Positions 18,301 through 27,415 of a stretch of DNA of 64,000 nucleotides are shown here, one piece after another (position 1 is the stretch's first letter; every line of letters begins with the position of its first letter). The position numbers and the translations under genes are program-made. The stretch comes from JAWQFO01 sp033436665 (GTDB lineage Bacteria > Pseudomonadota > Alphaproteobacteria > Rhodobacterales > Rhodobacteraceae): the NCBI RefSeq assembly GCF_033436665.1, contig NZ_JAWQFO010000008.1:1-64000 (forward strand). The letters are read 5' to 3'. The notes below the pieces were generated by a model, which did no database searches, was not told where the DNA came from, and saw nothing but the letters and a program-made list of their open reading frames with translations.

Positions 18301-18664
18301 GCGCCGCGCCAGAACTTCGCCTCTGCGCGACGTGGCCGGCATGCTGCGCAGTTTCGACTACGCGCTCTGGTCCACGATCCGGCGCCGCATCGAGCTTGGC
18401 GCGGACCCGGAGGCGACCGTCAATGGAGTCGAGACCTGGCGCGCCGCGACCCAGGACGCCTTTCTCGAGGCCTACCGCGAAACGATGGCCGATGCGGAGA
18501 TCCACCCCGCCGATCCGGAGTTCGAACGCGCGCTGCTCGATCTTTTCGTGATCCAGAAAGCCGCCTACGAGGTCGGTTACGAGGCGAAGATGCGCCCGGA
18601 CTGGATCGAGATCCCGCTGCGCGGACTTCTCAACCTTGCCGAAGGAGTGACGTCGACACCATGA
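15377..18664 (+). CDS. treS: trehalose synthase / maltokinase fusion
   Basis: A 1095-residue bifunctional protein. Residues about 15-560 are a GH13 trehalose synthase that interconverts trehalose and maltose: DGYDIAEYKAINPSYG, nucleophile in GLRLDAIPYL (about D217), acid/base in LLAEANQWPED (about E259). The remainder is a maltokinase (Mak/Pep2) with the Brenner loop RIHGDYHLGQV (about 943-953) followed by IIDFEGEPA. Together it turns trehalose into maltose-1-phosphate for GlgE. The start ATG overlaps the glgE stop (ATGA). The kinase half should use ATP. Confidence 0.93.
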   Translation: MNVADKTLVAPDPAAAAADWYKDAIIYQVHVKAYQDASGDGIGDFAGLMNRLDHVQELGATAIWLLPFYPSPLRDDGYDIAEYKAINPSYGTMEDFEGFVEEAHRRGLKVITELVINHTSDQHDWFQRARRAQKGSPERDFYVWSDDPQKWMDKTRVIFNDTHDSNWSWDPVAEQFFWHRFFDHQPDLNFDNPEVLRQVLDVMHFWLDKGVDGLRLDAIPYLIERDGTNNENLPETHDVLKAIRADLDKHYDDRMLLAEANQWPEDTRPYFGEGDECHMGFHFPLMPRMYMAVAQEDRYPISDIIRQTPEIPEDCQWAIFLRNHDELTLEMVTDRERDYLWNFYASDKRARINMGIRRRLAPLLENDRRKVELLNSLLFSMPGTPVVYYGDEIGMGDNYYLGDRDGVRTPMQWSADRNGGFSRANPQQLYLPTIQDPVFGYATVNVEAQAAAPSSQLNWMRRMIGVRQRHAAFGRGSIRLLYPRNRKVLAYLREHEGETVLCVANVSRQAQAAEIDLSEFSGRVPVELTGQSPFPPIGDLPYLLTLPAYGFYWFLLADDEDAPSWHLPHGQMLPDFLTLTTRDGKLSTALQDRSAKEFRDGSLKDYLPLQRWFAAKDSKIASVDYRPLAELAEGQALLGLVDVETGAETQRYFLPLAAEWSEDALGTPATLAKLRQANHVGAMIDGASGALLPETLLKVIRDGAEIEAEGGRIVCTRSDRLDAIADADEPPKLLSAEQSNASIAFGDAVILKLYRRLREGVQPDIEISRFLTEKTAFEATPALLGTVDFVADDGTVTTLASLSEFVRNQGDAWAYVIDALDREMERASVADASENSEQEAIIAGPLDLGEVLGRRTAEMHLALASGDQDGAFAARPLTGDDLGTITDQVAEDVREVLAELEKRQSSLPDPAAALASALLDRRRSLESWIESVRDMTPSGALTRIHGDYHLGQVLVVQTDVRIIDFEGEPARSLASRRARTSPLRDVAGMLRSFDYALWSTIRRRIELGADPEATVNGVETWRAATQDAFLEAYRETMADAEIHPADPEFERALLDLFVIQKAAYEVGYEAKMRPDWIEIPLRGLLNLAEGVTSTP

Positions 18665-20880
18665 CAGGCACGCCAACGCTTTCCCGAACCGACCTTTGCC
18701 CGCCGCAAGACGTCATCGCGGCAATCCTGCGCGGCGAACAGGGCGACCCGTTCCGCCACCTCGGCATGCATGTCGACAGCGCGGGACAGGTGGCCGTGAA
18801 CGTCTTTGCGCCCGACGCCATGACCGTGCGCGTCGTCACGCCCGAAGGTGATGCCGTCGGCGCGCTCGAGCGGATCGACCCGCAAGGGTTCTTTCATGGC
18901 GTGATGGCCGACAAGTCGTCGCATTTTGCCTACAGGCTGCGGCTCGAAAACGCGACCGGCCATCGGTGGGAGCTGGCGGATCCCTATGCGTTCGGTCCGG
19001 TGCTGGGAGAGATGGACGAATACCTGATCGGCGCAGGCGATCACGAGGAGCTTTACAACCGCCTCGGCGCGCATCCGACGATCCACGAAGGTGTCGAGGG
19101 CACGGCCTTTGCCGTCTGGGCGCCGAACGCGCGTCGGGTCAGCGTTGTCGGGCATTTCAACGCCTGGGACGGGCGGCGGCACGCGATGCGCAGCCGCGGC
19201 GCAACCGGGGTCTGGGAGATCTTCATCCCCGGCATCAGTCCGGGCGAAGCCTACAAGTACGAGATCCTCGGCGCCTATGGTCACCTGCAGCCGCTGAAAT
19301 CGGATCCCGTCGGTCGCGCCGCCGAGCAGGCGCCCGGCACGGCCTCGATCGTCGCCGCGGCCGATCCGTACGAGTGGACTGATGCGGCGTGGATGGCGCG
19401 GCGCGACACGGACCTGCGCGACAAGCCGGTGTCGATCTACGAGGTGCATCTGGGCAGTTGGCGCCGCGGCGCGGACGGCGCGCCGCTCGACTACGACACG
19501 CTGGCCGAGCAGCTTGCGGAGTACGCGACCGAGATGGGCTTTACCCATATCGAGTTTTTGCCGCTCAGCGAACATCCCTTTACCGGATCCTGGGGCTACC
19601 AGCCCATCGGCCTCTTCGCGCCCACCTCGCGCTTCGGCGATCCGGCGGGCTTCGCCCGGCTGGTCGACCGGCTGCATGGGGCCGGGATCGGTGTCATCAT
19701 GGACTGGGTGCCGGCGCATTTTCCGACCGATGCGCACGGGCTGGGCAATTTCGACGGCACGGCGCTTTACGAACACGCCGACCCGCGCATGGGATTCCAC
19801 CAGGATTGGAACACGCTGATCTACAACTTCGGCCGGCGCGAGGTCGCCAACTTCCTGCGCGCCTCGGCCACCTACTGGCTCAAGGAGTTGCACGTCGATG
19901 CGCTGCGCGTGGATGCGGTGGCCTCGATGCTCTATCTCGACTACTCGCGCGCCGCCGGAGAATGGATTCCCAACCGCTATGGCGGGCGTGAAAACCTCGA
20001 TGCCATCGAGTTTCTGAAAAAGACCAACGTGGTCGTGCACGATTACGTGCCGGGCAGCCAGATGATCGCCGAGGAAAGCACCGCCTGGCCGGGGGTCAGC
20101 CGTCCGACCGGCGAGGGCGGACTCGGTTTTGACTTCAAATGGAACATGGGCTGGATGCACGACACGCTCGACTACATGTCGCAGGACCCGGTGCACCGTC
20201 AGTATCACCACGACCGAATGACCTTTGGCCTCGTTTACGCCTTTTCGGAAAATTTCGTGCTGCCGCTCAGCCATGACGAGGTGGTGCACGGGAAGGGCTC
20301 GATGTTGAACAAGATGCCCGGGGACCGCTGGCAGAAGTTCGCGAACCTGCGTGCCTACTACGGCTTCATGTGGGGGCATCCGGGCAAGAAGCTGCTGTTC
20401 ATGGGAGGCGAGTTCGGGCAGGAGCGCGAGTGGAACCACGACCGTTCGCTGGACTGGCACTTGCTGGAGGACGGAGCGCACGAAGGGATTCAAAGGCTCG
20501 TCGGCGACCTGAACCGGCTCTACCGTGACGAAGCGGCGCTGCATGCGCGCGATTGCGCGCCCGAGGGTTTCCGGTGGATCGAGGGCGGGGACAGCCGCAA
20601 CAACGTATTTTCCTTCGCCCGCTTCGGTGCGGACGGCGACGCGCCCGTGGTGGTCGTCTGCAACATGTCGCCTGTCGTCCAGCACGACTACCGCGTCGGC
20701 ATGCCCGAAAGTGGGACCTGGACCGAGCGCCTGAACACAGACGATGGCCGCTATGGCGGCTCTGGCGTGTCCAACCCCGACCAGATCGTGGCGGAGGACG
20801 CGCCAATGCACGGGTTCCCGGCCTCGGCCTCGCTGACCTTGCCGCCGCTCGGCACCGTGTTTCTGACCCTCGAGAGGTAG
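18661..20880 (+). CDS. glgB: 1,4-alpha-glucan branching enzyme
   Basis: A 739-residue GH13 branching enzyme with two N-terminal CBM48-type domains (FAVWAPNARRVSVVGHFNAW). The barrel holds the nucleophile in ALRVDAVASMLYLDYSR (about D418) and the acid/base in MIAEESTAWPGVSRP (about E471). It introduces alpha-1,6 branches into the glucan made by GlgE. The ATG at 18661 overlaps the stop of treS-mak by four bases, fixing the start. Length agrees with long bacterial GlgB (about 730 residues). Confidence 0.95.
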   Translation: MTGTPTLSRTDLCPPQDVIAAILRGEQGDPFRHLGMHVDSAGQVAVNVFAPDAMTVRVVTPEGDAVGALERIDPQGFFHGVMADKSSHFAYRLRLENATGHRWELADPYAFGPVLGEMDEYLIGAGDHEELYNRLGAHPTIHEGVEGTAFAVWAPNARRVSVVGHFNAWDGRRHAMRSRGATGVWEIFIPGISPGEAYKYEILGAYGHLQPLKSDPVGRAAEQAPGTASIVAAADPYEWTDAAWMARRDTDLRDKPVSIYEVHLGSWRRGADGAPLDYDTLAEQLAEYATEMGFTHIEFLPLSEHPFTGSWGYQPIGLFAPTSRFGDPAGFARLVDRLHGAGIGVIMDWVPAHFPTDAHGLGNFDGTALYEHADPRMGFHQDWNTLIYNFGRREVANFLRASATYWLKELHVDALRVDAVASMLYLDYSRAAGEWIPNRYGGRENLDAIEFLKKTNVVVHDYVPGSQMIAEESTAWPGVSRPTGEGGLGFDFKWNMGWMHDTLDYMSQDPVHRQYHHDRMTFGLVYAFSENFVLPLSHDEVVHGKGSMLNKMPGDRWQKFANLRAYYGFMWGHPGKKLLFMGGEFGQEREWNHDRSLDWHLLEDGAHEGIQRLVGDLNRLYRDEAALHARDCAPEGFRWIEGGDSRNNVFSFARFGADGDAPVVVVCNMSPVVQHDYRVGMPESGTWTERLNTDDGRYGGSGVSNPDQIVAEDAPMHGFPASASLTLPPLGTVFLTLER

Positions 20881-20882
20881 AA

Positions 20883-22991
20883 ATGGACGCAAACGTTACG
20901 AAGGCCCCTGCAGTCGTCGGCCGCAGGCTGCAATCCGGGTCGCATGTCGAACTTGGCGCCACATGGGACGGGTCCGGGACGAACTTCGCCCTGTTCTCCG
21001 CCCATGCCGAAAAGGTCGAGCTGTGCCTTTTCGACGCACGCGGCCGGCGCGAGATCGAGCGGATCGAATTGCCGGAGTTCACACACCAGGTCTGGCACGG
21101 CTATCTGACCGATGTCCGGCCCGGTCAGCTTTACGGCTACCGGGTCCACGGGCCCTACGCGCCCGAGGCCGGTCATCGGTTTAATTCCAACAAGCTGCTG
21201 CTCGACCCTTACGCGGTCCAGCATCATGGCACCATGCGGTGGCATCCGGCGATCTTCGGATACAAGGTCGGCCATCAGAGCGGCGACCTGTCCTTCGACC
21301 GGCGCGACAGCGCTTTCGTGATGCCCAAATGCGTGGTCGCCGATCCGGCCTACACTTGGGGCAGCGACATCCGCCCCGAGGTCCCGTGGAGCCGGACGAT
21401 CATTTACGAGGCGCATGTCAGCGGCATGACCGAAGGCCTTGGCGACATGGAGCCGCCGATGCGTGGCACCTTCGAGGGTCTGGCGGACCCGCGCGTGATC
21501 GACCATTTCGTGAAGCTCGGCGTGACATCGGTCGAGCTTCTGCCGGTGCAGGCGTTCTACGACGAAGGGCATCTGACCGAAAAGGGCCTGGTCAACTGGT
21601 GGGGCTATTCCACCATCGGCTTCTTTGCGCCCGCGCAGCGCTACCTCACGGCGGGCGGCAGCCACCACGAGTTCAAGCTGATGGTCCGTCGTCTGCACGA
21701 GGCCGGGATCGAGGTCATCCTCGACGTCGTCTACAACCATACGGCCGAGGGCTCCGAACTCGGCCCGACGATCAGCTTCCGCGGGATCGACAACGCGAGC
21801 TACTACACGTTGGCCGACGATCCGCGTTACTACTTCGACACCACCGGGTGCGGCAATTCTTTGAACCTCAAGAATTCGCGCGTGCTTCAGATGGTGATGG
21901 ATTCTCTGCGCTACTGGGTCGAAGAGTGCCACGTCGACGGCTTCCGCTTCGACCTCGCCACGACACTCGGGCGGGACCGCGACCACTATTCCGAACACGC
22001 CGTGTTTCTCGAGGCGGTGCGCCAGGACCCGGTGCTCAAGGGCGTCAAGCTGATCGCCGAACCCTGGGACACTGGTGCGGGGGGCTACCAGGTCGGGAAT
22101 TTCCCGCCGGGCTGGGCGGAGTGGAACGATCAGTACCGCGACACCGTGCGCGGCTACTGGCGCGGCGACGGCGGCACTCTGGGTACGCTTGCAGCGCGCA
22201 TGCTGGGGTCGTCCGAGACCTTCAGCCACGCCGGGCGTCGCCCGTGGTCGAGCGTCAATTTCATCACCGCGCATGACGGGTTCACGCTGATGGACCTCGT
22301 GTCCTACAACGAAAAGCACAACGCGGCGAATGGCGAGGACAACAAGGATGGACATTCGCATAACCTGAGCTGGAATTGCGGGGTCGAAGGGCCAACGGAC
22401 GATCTCGAGATCCGCGAATTGCGAACCCGGCAACGGCGCAACATGATGGCCACGCTCCTGCTGAGCCAAGGCACGCCCATGATCCTGATGGGCGACGAGC
22501 GAGGCCGCAGCCAGGACGGCAACAACAACTCCTACTGCCAGCCGGGCGAGATGAACTGGTTTCCGTGGGAGGCGTCGGACGACGCGGAGTTCGAGACCTT
22601 CGTGGCCGGGCTGATCGCAGTGCGCAAGAGTTTCGACCTTTTCGCCGCGGATCGCTACCTCCACTCGGGTCCCGACGTCCGGGTCAACCGGCGCGCCGCT
22701 TGGATGCGTCCCGATGGCCGGTCGATGGAACCGGGCAACTGGAACGATCCGAATGCGCGTGCGGTCGGGCTGCTGATGCACCGCAAGGGGACGGACCTTT
22801 ACCTGGTCCTGAATGCCTCGGAGACCGAGGTGGCCTTCATGCTACCCGAACCTATCGAGCGCCCCTGGCAGCGGCTTGTCGACACGCAGACTGGCCTCGC
22901 CGATCCCGACAGCCCGCATGTCGAGAGCGCGCGCGAGGTCGTGACGATGCCGCGCTCGCTGATCCTGCTGAAAGCGCCGGCGGATGATTGA
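20883..22991 (+). CDS. glgX: glycogen debranching enzyme
   Basis: A 702-residue GH13 isoamylase-type enzyme with an N-terminal CBM48 module (GTNFALFSAHAEKVELCLFD). The catalytic barrel has EVILDVVYNHTAEG, nucleophile in FRFDLATTLGR (about D357) and acid/base in LIAEPWDTG (about E393). It hydrolyses alpha-1,6 branches, giving the linear maltodextrins that TreY needs. It starts 2 bases after glgB. The pairing with TreY/TreZ downstream is the usual trehalose-from-glycogen set. Confidence 0.93.
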   Translation: MDANVTKAPAVVGRRLQSGSHVELGATWDGSGTNFALFSAHAEKVELCLFDARGRREIERIELPEFTHQVWHGYLTDVRPGQLYGYRVHGPYAPEAGHRFNSNKLLLDPYAVQHHGTMRWHPAIFGYKVGHQSGDLSFDRRDSAFVMPKCVVADPAYTWGSDIRPEVPWSRTIIYEAHVSGMTEGLGDMEPPMRGTFEGLADPRVIDHFVKLGVTSVELLPVQAFYDEGHLTEKGLVNWWGYSTIGFFAPAQRYLTAGGSHHEFKLMVRRLHEAGIEVILDVVYNHTAEGSELGPTISFRGIDNASYYTLADDPRYYFDTTGCGNSLNLKNSRVLQMVMDSLRYWVEECHVDGFRFDLATTLGRDRDHYSEHAVFLEAVRQDPVLKGVKLIAEPWDTGAGGYQVGNFPPGWAEWNDQYRDTVRGYWRGDGGTLGTLAARMLGSSETFSHAGRRPWSSVNFITAHDGFTLMDLVSYNEKHNAANGEDNKDGHSHNLSWNCGVEGPTDDLEIRELRTRQRRNMMATLLLSQGTPMILMGDERGRSQDGNNNSYCQPGEMNWFPWEASDDAEFETFVAGLIAVRKSFDLFAADRYLHSGPDVRVNRRAAWMRPDGRSMEPGNWNDPNARAVGLLMHRKGTDLYLVLNASETEVAFMLPEPIERPWQRLVDTQTGLADPDSPHVESAREVVTMPRSLILLKAPADD

Positions 22992-24783
22992 CGTGACTGC
23001 CTGGAAGGCGCCCGAGTACAATTGGGGCGCCCGACCGGTGGGCGAGAACGCGTGGCGGTTCCGGTTGTGGGCTCCGGGGGCAGCGAAGGTGTCCTTGCGC
23101 CTTCCGGGCAGGGACCACCCGATGGTCAGGGTCGGACAGGGATGGTTCGAATGCGAATGCGGCGCGGCAGAGGGCGATGCTTACGGTTTCGTGCTGCCCG
23201 ACGGCATGATTGTTCCCGACCCGGCCGCACGCCGCCAGTCTGGCGGTGTCCACGACATGTCGGTCCTCGTTGCCCCGCCGGGCAGCGATCCGCGGGAAGG
23301 CTGGGCCGGACGGGCCTGGCACGAAGCGGTGATCTACGAGCTGCATGTCGGCACGTTCACAGACGCCGGCACTTTCCGCGCCGCCATCGACCGTCTCGAC
23401 CACGTGGCCGCCTGCGGCTTCACCGCGATCGAGATCATGCCTGTCGGTGCGTTTCCGGGCGATCGGGGCTGGGGCTATGATGTCGTGCTGCCTTATGCCG
23501 TCCACGGCGCCTACGGGTCGCCGGAGGATCTGCGCGCGCTGGTGCAAGCCGCTCAGGCGCGCGGGCTGATGGTGTTTCTCGACGTGGTCTACAATCACTT
23601 CGGACCTGACGGGAACTACCTGTCGGTCTACGCTCCGGACTTCTTCGACCCCAAGCGGCAGACCCCGTGGGGCCAGGCAATTGCCTACGACAGGGCTCCG
23701 GTGCGGCGGTTCTTCACCGAGAACGCGCTCTGTTGGCTGGTCGAATACGGGTTCGATGGGCTGCGGCTCGATGCCATCGATCACGTGCGCGACCCGCATT
23801 CCGAAACCGAGTTTCTTCTGGAACTGATCGCCGAGATCCGGGCGGTTCTGCCGGACCGGCACGTGCACACGATGACCGAGGACAACCGCAACGTCACCCA
23901 CCTGCACGAACGTGACCGATGCCGCGTAACCCGGCATACGGCGGAATGGAACGACGATCTGCACAACGCGGCCCATGTGATCGCAACCGACGAGTCCGAA
24001 GGCTACTATGCCGACTTTGCGCAGGACCCCTGGCGGCTCTATTCGCGCGCGCTGGCCGAGGGCTACGCCTACCAGGGCGAGCCGACCCTGGTGGACGGCC
24101 GTCCGCGGGGCGAGGTCTCGGCGCACCTGCCGCCCGACGTCTTCGTCGATTTTCTGCAAAATCATGACCAGGTCGGCAACCGGGCCTTCGGTGAGCGGCT
24201 GTCGGCGCTTACCTCGGCCGACATGCTCGAGGCACTGACCGCCGCGCTCCTGCTGTCGCCGCATGTCCCGCTGATATTCATGGGCGAAGAATTCGCGGCC
24301 GTGACGCCATTCCTGTTCTTTGCCGACTATGACGGCGACCTCGGGCAAGCCGTGACCGAGGGGCGGCGGCGTGAATTCGCGGAGTTCTCCGCCTTTGCGT
24401 CAGGCGGGACTTCGCACATTCCGGACCCGGTGGCGCGGAGCACCTTCGAGGCATCGCGCCTCGACTGGTCGGAAGCCGCCAAATCCCCGGGACAAGAGCG
24501 TATAGCGTTCATCCAGGACCTGCTCGCGCTTCGGGCGCGACACGTCGTGCCGCATATCCCTGACGCAGGTCCCAACGCCGGGACGGTTCTGCAGGCCGAG
24601 GCCGGAGCCGTCGCCGTCGATTGGCGGCTTGGCGACGCGCGACTGCAGCTCAGGGCGCGCCTTGCCGAGAACGCGCCTGATCCGGTGCAGCCGGGCTCCG
24701 GTCAGTTGCTCATCCGCGCCGGGGCAGGGGAGGGGCAGATCCCCGTCTCGGAAGTCTGGATAGACTTGGAGAAAGCGTCATGA
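22984..24783 (+). CDS. treZ: malto-oligosyltrehalose trehalohydrolase
   Basis: A 599-residue GH13 enzyme that cleaves trehalose from the end of malto-oligosyltrehalose. It has the compact N-terminal CBM48-like domain (RFRLWAPGAAKVSLRLPG), then EAVIYELHVGTFTDAGTF, the nucleophile in LRLDAIDHVRD (about D263) and acid/base in TMTEDNRN (about E299). NHDQVGNRAFGERL is the conserved substrate-binding region. It overlaps the glgX stop by eight bases and the treY start by four. Confidence 0.94.
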   Translation: MIDVTAWKAPEYNWGARPVGENAWRFRLWAPGAAKVSLRLPGRDHPMVRVGQGWFECECGAAEGDAYGFVLPDGMIVPDPAARRQSGGVHDMSVLVAPPGSDPREGWAGRAWHEAVIYELHVGTFTDAGTFRAAIDRLDHVAACGFTAIEIMPVGAFPGDRGWGYDVVLPYAVHGAYGSPEDLRALVQAAQARGLMVFLDVVYNHFGPDGNYLSVYAPDFFDPKRQTPWGQAIAYDRAPVRRFFTENALCWLVEYGFDGLRLDAIDHVRDPHSETEFLLELIAEIRAVLPDRHVHTMTEDNRNVTHLHERDRCRVTRHTAEWNDDLHNAAHVIATDESEGYYADFAQDPWRLYSRALAEGYAYQGEPTLVDGRPRGEVSAHLPPDVFVDFLQNHDQVGNRAFGERLSALTSADMLEALTAALLLSPHVPLIFMGEEFAAVTPFLFFADYDGDLGQAVTEGRRREFAEFSAFASGGTSHIPDPVARSTFEASRLDWSEAAKSPGQERIAFIQDLLALRARHVVPHIPDAGPNAGTVLQAEAGAVAVDWRLGDARLQLRARLAENAPDPVQPGSGQLLIRAGAGEGQIPVSEVWIDLEKAS

Positions 24784-27095
24784 CCCGGTTGCCGTCAGCC
24801 TGCTACCGCCTGCAGTTCCGCAACGGGGTCGATTTCGCGGCGGCGGAAGGTCTTGTGCCTTATCTCGCCGGGCTCGGCATCAGCCACCTCTACTCATCGC
24901 CGCTTTTCAGCGCCTCGACCGGGTCGACACACGGGTACGACATCACCGACCCGGCCGAGATCGACCCCGTGCTCGGCGGACTGGAAGGCCTCAAGCGCCT
25001 GTCGGCCGCGCTGAAGGCCGAAGGGCTGGGTCTCATTCTCGATATCGTGCCGAACCACCTGGCGTTTTCCGTCGAGACTCCGTGGCTGCGCGACGTGCTG
25101 CGGCACGGCGCCGAAAGCCCCTACGCCCGACACTTCGACACCGATCTCGCGGCCGTCCGGCTGCGCCTGCCTTGGCTGGAACAGCCTTTCGAGGATGTTC
25201 TTGCGTCCGGGATCCTCGGCGTTGCAGACGCCGCGGACGGCCCGGTCCTGACCGTGGGTGACGGCCTGCGCATCCCGCTCGCCCGGTCTTCGGCGCTCGA
25301 CGCCGCCCGCGACGGCGACCCCGCGGCGCTGCGGCGCCTGCACGATGATCAGCCCTGGCGTCTCGCGGCCTGGCGGACAGAGGCGGATGCGATCACCCAT
25401 CGGCGCTTTTTCAACGTCACCGGGCTGATCGGCGTGCGGGTCGAGGACGAGGCTGTGTTCGAGGACGTGCATCGGCTGCTGTTCGATCTCGTCGATGATG
25501 GCGTCGTCGACGGTGTCCGCATCGACCACATCGACGGTCTGGCCGATCCGGGCGCCTATCTTGACCGGCTGAAGGCGCGTCTCGGCGAGACCCCGATCTG
25601 GATCGAAAAGATCCTGTCTGGCCGCGAGACGCTGCCGCCGGACTGGCCGGTGGAGGGAACCACCGGGTATGTCGCAGCCCGCGCGCTGGCGCGGCTTCTG
25701 ACCGACGGTGCGGGGCTGGAGGCTGTCGAGGAGGACTACCGCGCCGCCACGGGGCGGACCGAACCGGTCGCGGACGTGATGGACCGCGCACGCCGGCAGA
25801 TCATGACCCACGACCTTGCCGCCGAACTCTGGACGCTGCAGACCGAATTTGCACGCATCGCGCAATTCGACCCGCGCGGCGTCGAATGGGGGCCGGAGGC
25901 GCTCCGTACCGCGCTGATCGCCTATATCTCGGCCTTCCCGCAATACCGGACCTACAGCACCAAGGACGATGTTTCGGAGGGTGACGCGCGCACCATCCGC
26001 CGGACCGCGGAGCGCGCGGCGTCACGCCAGCCGACGCCGGGTGCGCTGCCGTTTCTGGCCGAGGTCCTGACGCGCTCGGACGCGGATACCGCAGCCTTCC
26101 GCGTGAGGATGCAGCAGGTCACCGGCGCGGCGGTCGCGAAAAGCCAGGAGGATACCGCGTTCTACCGCGAGGTCCGGCTTCTGGCGCTGAACGAGGTCGG
26201 CAGTGAACTCGACGACGACGCGCTGGGCGTCGACGGGTTCCATCGCGCGATGCAGCGCCGCGTCCGCGACATGCCGCATGGGCTGACGCTGACTTCCTCG
26301 CACGACACCAAACGCAGCGAGGATGCCCGTATGCGGATCGCGGCCGTCACCCATGCGCCGCAGGATTTCCACGACTGGTTCCGGATCTGCGCGGGCTTCG
26401 CGCCGGAGGCGCTGAACCCCAACCTCGTCTGGTACGCGGCGCAGTCCTTTCTCGCGCTCGATCAGGGCGACGGCGACATGGGCGCGCGCCTGGCCAACCA
26501 TATCGTCAAAGCGCTGCGGGAGGCCAAGTCCGAGACCTTCTGGACCGCGCCCGATCTCGAGCTTGAGGCGGCCGCGCAATCCTTCCTGCGACGCCTTGCC
26601 GAGCACTTCCCGCGCCATGCGCCCGAGGTTGGCCACATCTTACAGACGGCGGACCGCCTGTCGGTCGCGCAGTTGGTTCTGAAGCTCACGATCCCCGGCA
26701 TTCCGGACATCTACCAGGGGTGCGAACTTGCCAGCTATGCGCTCACGGACCCGGACAACCGGCGCGAGGTCGATTTCGACGAACTGCGGAAAGCCCTGTC
26801 CGGTGAGGCTGGTTTCAAGCGCCCTCTCGACGTACAGAAGTTTCATCTGACACGGCGCCTTCTCGGGCTGCGGCGCGAACACGCGGCGCTGTTTCTGAAC
26901 GGCGGCTACCAAGCTATCGAAGCACCGGCCGGCGTCTGCGCGTTCACGCGCCGGGACAATTCAACAGCGGTGCATGTGGCCGTTGCGGTCCTGCCCGACG
27001 CCGAGGTCCGGTCGCTGGACCTGCCTGCCGGCCGCGATGTGCTGGACGCAAGCGAGGTTCCGTCCGCGCGGGTGCGCATCGAAACCGGGCTTTAG
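24780..27095 (+). CDS. treY: malto-oligosyltrehalose synthase
   Basis: A 771-residue GH13 enzyme that isomerises the reducing end of maltodextrin to a trehalosyl unit. Signatures are the N-terminal TYRLQ-like ACYRLQFRNGVDF, HLYSSPLFSASTGSTHGYD, the nucleophile region GVRIDHIDGLADP (about D249) and acid/base WIEKIL (about E276). TLTSSHDTKRSEDAR lies in the C-terminal half. It is the last gene of the operon. The family is normally 700-850 residues, so this copy is full length. Confidence 0.94.
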   Translation: MTRLPSACYRLQFRNGVDFAAAEGLVPYLAGLGISHLYSSPLFSASTGSTHGYDITDPAEIDPVLGGLEGLKRLSAALKAEGLGLILDIVPNHLAFSVETPWLRDVLRHGAESPYARHFDTDLAAVRLRLPWLEQPFEDVLASGILGVADAADGPVLTVGDGLRIPLARSSALDAARDGDPAALRRLHDDQPWRLAAWRTEADAITHRRFFNVTGLIGVRVEDEAVFEDVHRLLFDLVDDGVVDGVRIDHIDGLADPGAYLDRLKARLGETPIWIEKILSGRETLPPDWPVEGTTGYVAARALARLLTDGAGLEAVEEDYRAATGRTEPVADVMDRARRQIMTHDLAAELWTLQTEFARIAQFDPRGVEWGPEALRTALIAYISAFPQYRTYSTKDDVSEGDARTIRRTAERAASRQPTPGALPFLAEVLTRSDADTAAFRVRMQQVTGAAVAKSQEDTAFYREVRLLALNEVGSELDDDALGVDGFHRAMQRRVRDMPHGLTLTSSHDTKRSEDARMRIAAVTHAPQDFHDWFRICAGFAPEALNPNLVWYAAQSFLALDQGDGDMGARLANHIVKALREAKSETFWTAPDLELEAAAQSFLRRLAEHFPRHAPEVGHILQTADRLSVAQLVLKLTIPGIPDIYQGCELASYALTDPDNRREVDFDELRKALSGEAGFKRPLDVQKFHLTRRLLGLRREHAALFLNGGYQAIEAPAGVCAFTRRDNSTAVHVAVAVLPDAEVRSLDLPAGRDVLDASEVPSARVRIETGL

Positions 27096-27118
27096 CGGCG
27101 ATCCGCAACGCGATTTTC

Positions 27119-27145
27119 GGAACCACTGGGGGCGGCTGACGGTTT
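27119..27145 (+). promoter_or_regulatory. EcfG-like general-stress promoter, near match
   Basis: GGAAC at 27119-27123 is followed 17 bases later by GGTTT. The alphaproteobacterial EcfG consensus is GGAAC-N16/17-CGTT, so the -35 is exact and the -10 differs at its first base. It lies about 40 bases upstream of the small gene at 27182. Confidence 0.35.
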
Positions 27146-27181
27146 TTCGATCAAGGCAGAAAAAGTCCAGTGGGAGGGAAA

Positions 27182-27415
27182 ATGACCGATCGCTCGAAGC
27201 GCACAGAAAAACCAGAGAGTAACAAGAGACCTCGCAATGGCGCCGGAGAGCAAGATGGTCCTGCGGCGGCACGGAAAGGCGGTGCGCAGACGGACGATAT
27301 GGGCACCATGGGCGACGAAGCCTCGGCCCGTTCCTTCGTGCGCGACCTGAAGGCCGCTGACTCACCGGAAGGGCGCGACGATGGTAAAGACAAGAAAGAC
27401 AAATCGGACGGGTGA
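27182..27415 (+). CDS. small hydrophilic, probably disordered protein
   Basis: A 77-residue protein, almost entirely charged or polar (MTDRSKRTEKPESNKRPR at the start, GRDDGKDKKDKSDG at the end), with no hydrophobic core, membrane helix or cysteine. A GGGAGG ribosome site sits 5 bases before the ATG at 27182, and a near-consensus EcfG promoter lies upstream. Proteins of this composition are often stress-induced in this group; that role is an inference. It follows treY in the same direction by 86 bases, so it may also be read through from the trehalose operon. Confidence 0.6.
   Translation: MTDRSKRTEKPESNKRPRNGAGEQDGPAAARKGGAQTDDMGTMGDEASARSFVRDLKAADSPEGRDDGKDKKDKSDG

Noticed and set aside
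18577..20892. 771-codon antisense frame opposite glgB
   Set aside because: Same shadow effect. No ribosome site, no recognisable domain, and glgB motifs are unambiguous on the plus strand.
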